From: Alphaproteobacteria bacterium
GTDB lineage: Bacteria > Pseudomonadota > Alphaproteobacteria > JAAEOK01
Direction: 5' to 3'
DNA: 64,000 bases
Assembly (NCBI GenBank): GCA_024244705.1
Contig: JAAEOK010000050.1
Coordinates: 61,807 to 125,806 of the forward strand
Below the pieces are notes generated by a model that worked only from the letters and a program-made list of their open reading frames with translations, did no database searches and had not been told where the DNA came from. Numbering within the stretch: the first letter of the stretch is position 1; each line of letters opens with the position of its first letter. The translations under genes were made by a program, and so were the position numbers. Positions 61,918 through 64,000 of the stretch are shown piece by piece.

Positions 61918-62415
61918 ATGGGTGTTTCATTTGAGTTCTATTGGCCCGGTCAGACTAGGAAAGACCTGGATCGGGTGTATGACGAGGGCGGAAACTTCGA
62001 GGAAAAGACCACCTACAATGCGGTCCTCCGGTTTCGATTTCCGAACGGGTTTACTGAGGCGATCGAACGGCTTCGCGAGCGCTATCAGCTAGGGATCCTC
62101 GACGACATCATTCAGGAACCGCCCAACAATTTCGAAACCGGCGAGTCGACGCTGCCCCTGGTCTACAAGGCACCAGGTGATGTCGCGGGGGCCTTCGAGC
62201 GTCTCGCCGCGGCGCTCGAGGCGCGGGACCCCGACGCGGAGGGCCTAGTCAAGAGCTATGTGGGTTTTTTTGGGAGGGTAACCAACCTTCCCGCCGTAAA
62301 AATCAACGACGAGGATTGGACTCTTCTCCAAGAAAGTATCGCGGGGCTGGCCGGGCAGGCGCGTTGGGCCGAGCACCAGGGTATCGAGGGGCTCTATCTG
62401 GCGATGTATTATTGA
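61918..62415 (+). CDS. candidate immunity protein for copy B nuclease tip
   Basis: The product is 165 aa from ATG 61918 (CTGGAG upstream). It is acidic, with FEFYWPGQTRKDLDRVYDEGGNFEEKTTYNAVLRFRFPNGF and a helical end (LQESIAGLAGQARWAEHQGIEGLYLAMYY). It starts 58 bp after the nuclease-tipped gene, has no counterpart behind copy A, and is small and cytosolic, as expected of a specific nuclease inhibitor. No known immunity family was recognised. Confidence 0.72.
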   Translation: MGVSFEFYWPGQTRKDLDRVYDEGGNFEEKTTYNAVLRFRFPNGFTEAIERLRERYQLGILDDIIQEPPNNFETGESTLPLVYKAPGDVAGAFERLAAALEARDPDAEGLVKSYVGFFGRVTNLPAVKINDEDWTLLQESIAGLAGQARWAEHQGIEGLYLAMYY

Positions 62416-62451
62416 TCGGTCGGTGGTCTAGCCCGCGCCGACCCGCGTCCG

Positions 62452-63117
62452 ATGTCACGCAAGCAGCACCCTTACCGCAGGCGCTTTCTCATCTTGACGC
62501 GGACAGATGAGATCGCCTTTTCCCGCGCCCTGCAAGAAGCCTTTGGAACGGTACTGTTCTATGACGTGGGGCCCTACAATGTTTGCAAATTGCCGGTGCG
62601 GCAATCCATCGTTCAATGCAACAAAACTTTTATCGGCGGATTCATCCCGGAATCCGGATGGCAGCCCGTAGAGCGACGCGACGAACAGTTCAACGTCGAC
62701 TATTTCGCGAATTTCCCAAGAAGGTTTCATTTCGACATGCACCGTTCGGTCTGGCATTGGGTTGCCAATCCACGCATGGCCTTCGACGACCCGACCCTTG
62801 AGGAGGGCTGGATCACCTCGTGGTTCGATCGCGACGACTTGGCGGAAAAGGCCTTTGTCCGCAAGATCTGGCGCATTCTCGACAAGATGACCTGCCGTGA
62901 CTACAAGGTCGAATACCCCCATACCGGACAGGCGCTCGGCGACACAATTTCGGATGTCAGGGCCGGCCATGATGCTCTGCGCTGGTGCGGCCAGGGCAAG
63001 GCGCGCATGCTCAACGGTCTGTGGCGCCCGTGGGACGATTGGGAGTTTCCAAACTTGCCGTGGTACGACGGCCGCGAAGTCGGCGACCCGCCCGGCGTCT
63101 GCTGGGGCGGCGGGTAA
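62452..63117 (+). CDS. cassette companion protein, copy B
   Basis: The product is 221 aa, paralogue of the protein at 57326 (MSRKQHPYRRRFLILTRTDEIAFSRALQEAFGTVLFYDVGP, then FHFDMHRSVWHWVANPRMAFDDPTLEEGWITSWFDRDD). It stops at TAA where copy A reads a Tyr codon; the homologous last six codons (GGQTL) still follow in frame, so the tail has just been lost. It lies 36 bp after the immunity-type gene. Confidence 0.78.
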   Translation: MSRKQHPYRRRFLILTRTDEIAFSRALQEAFGTVLFYDVGPYNVCKLPVRQSIVQCNKTFIGGFIPESGWQPVERRDEQFNVDYFANFPRRFHFDMHRSVWHWVANPRMAFDDPTLEEGWITSWFDRDDLAEKAFVRKIWRILDKMTCRDYKVEYPHTGQALGDTISDVRAGHDALRWCGQGKARMLNGLWRPWDDWEFPNLPWYDGREVGDPPGVCWGGG

Positions 63118-63141
63118 GGTGGCCAAACGCTTTAGCCGAGA

Positions 63142-63324
63142 TCGCCCGAGTTGAACCCGGTCGAGAACATCTGGCAGTTCCTGCGCGACAACTGGCCGTC
63201 AAACAGGATCTTCCAATCCTATGACCAAATCGTCGCACTCTGTTGCGAGGCATGGAACAAGCTCATCGATCAACCCTGGAAAATCATGTCCATCGGTCAA
63301 CGAGAATGGGCCCATGGGTTCTAG
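63142..63324 (+). pseudogene. IS630-type transposase C-terminal remnant
   Basis: In frame, about 60 codons read PELNPVENIWQFLRDNW, then FQSYDQIVALCCEAWNKLIDQPWKIMSIGQREWAHGF and a stop. This is the conserved end of IS630-family DDE transposases; the catalytic Glu is in NPVENIWQ. The front of the gene and the left end are missing, so it is a fragment. It joins directly to the end of the second cassette. Confidence 0.88.
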
Positions 63325-63340
63325 TCAATGCAAGCTGGTA

Positions 63341-63766
63341 TTAGGTGACCTGATAGTGAGGATGATAGATCGAATACACCCGCGCATATTGGATCTTGTC
63401 GTTTTCGCTGACTTCATAGAAGGCCGCCACCATGAGTCGGAACGAGGTTCCCGCCTTGTGCTGAACGCCGACCCAGTCGAGGTCTTTCTTACACAGAAAA
63501 TCGATAGCGGCTTCAGTGGCAATTGTCGAAGGAGACGTGAGAAAGTGGATGTGATCGCGAATGGTTTCTTCCATGATTTCCGACACACCAGTCCAAAAGG
63601 CGACCGCCTTGGCTTTGCCGCTGTTTATTGCCGCTTTGGGGATGTATTCAAAGGTTGCGTCGGGCTCGTACCACCTATCGTAGAATGAGGAGTAGTCCAT
63701 TCCGGTACCGGCGCAGGCGGAATTGAAGTCGCGAATATACTGGTTGTATTCCTCTTCCGTTATCAT
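63341..63766 (-). CDS. SnoaL/NTF2-like protein
   Basis: The product is 141 aa from ATG 63766 (an in-frame extension to 63889 has no family support). The NTF2-like cone is suggested by YIRDFNSACAGTGMDYSSFYDRWYEPDATFEYIP, a helical VAFWTGVSEIMEETIRDHI and the closing strands DLDWVGVQHKAGTSFRLMVAAFYEVSENDKIQYARVYSIY. Function unknown. Convergent with the transposase remnant, and lower in GC than the chromosome. Confidence 0.75.
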   Translation of the reverse strand: MITEEEYNQYIRDFNSACAGTGMDYSSFYDRWYEPDATFEYIPKAAINSGKAKAVAFWTGVSEIMEETIRDHIHFLTSPSTIATEAAIDFLCKKDLDWVGVQHKAGTSFRLMVAAFYEVSENDKIQYARVYSIYHPHYQVT

Positions 63767-64000
63767 CGGTCCCGATCTCCCGTTCGGTGATTGAGTGCGT
63801 TGTTTCGATAGTTCGACGGTGCCGCAATCACAATTGTTCGCCTGTGTTACTATGGTACTAGCCGGGATTCCCCAGATGGCTCCTCCCAATCGCCAACAAT
63901 GATAGCAGAATGGGCATCCGACCGCGAACCTGGCCCTGAGCTGTCATGATAGGCTGTGGTCCGCTCTTGATCGGGCTGATTTGGCGATGAGAAACCCGGC

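Overview
The window is high-GC DNA (mostly mid-60s percent by eye) with gene families typical of free-living Alphaproteobacteria: DGPF/YciI proteins with ECF42-type sigma factors, DUF1194, CbpA/CbpM, a TMAO/DMSO-type reductase, an OpuAC binding protein and a Flp pilin. I cannot name the genus. No rRNA, tRNA or CRISPR array was recognised.

Layout. 0-3 kb holds ordinary chromosomal genes (MoaF-like protein, cNMP-FHA protein, glutamine amidotransferase, VOC protein). 3-5.2 kb is a phage-type control island: a CI/LexA-like repressor, matching 19-bp operators on both sides, and divergent small early genes, one of them broken. 5.4-28.5 kb is chromosomal. It contains two tandem YciI + ECF42 sigma units with identical promoter motifs, enzymes and a Nudix-SixA fusion. 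It also has a Mo-bis-MGD reductase fused to cytochrome c behind an FNR-type box and next to a betaine/TMAO-type binding protein, a secretin-beta-barrel fusion, a VWA/HEAT-repeat pair, CbpA/CbpM and small lipoproteins.

28.5-63.1 kb is a podovirus-like (T7-type) morphogenesis region: TerS-like, TerL, fibre-like proteins, sulfotransferases and a fucosyltransferase-like enzyme, portal, Bbp19, scaffold, capsid, tail tubular A and B, gp13-like, gp14-like, tail fibres, and two large internal-virion-like proteins. Non-phage genes interrupt it at 38.5-42.9 kb (pilin, DUF6338-like, DctP, CDF-like, HlyD), 44.8-45.6 kb (methyltransferase) and 53.2-54.6 kb (GH76-like hydrolase). I see no integrase, replication gene or endolysin, so this may be a decayed or domesticated element, or one whose remainder lies outside the window.

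The most interesting locus is 54.7-63.1 kb. A cassette is present twice, 3,827 bp apart. Each copy has an intrinsic terminator, then a large protein with a nearly identical 418-residue helical N-terminal region resembling podoviral ejection proteins and a completely different, lower-GC C-terminal region, then small genes including a paralogous 221-227 aa companion. The second tip has a hydrophobic pre-toxin-like segment and a PD-(D/E)xK nuclease motif; the first has a transmembrane segment and a degenerate nuclease-like tip. This is polymorphic-toxin architecture placed on a phage virion protein. I infer toxin tips delivered by the particle, with immunity genes beside them. The array ends at an IS630-type transposase remnant.
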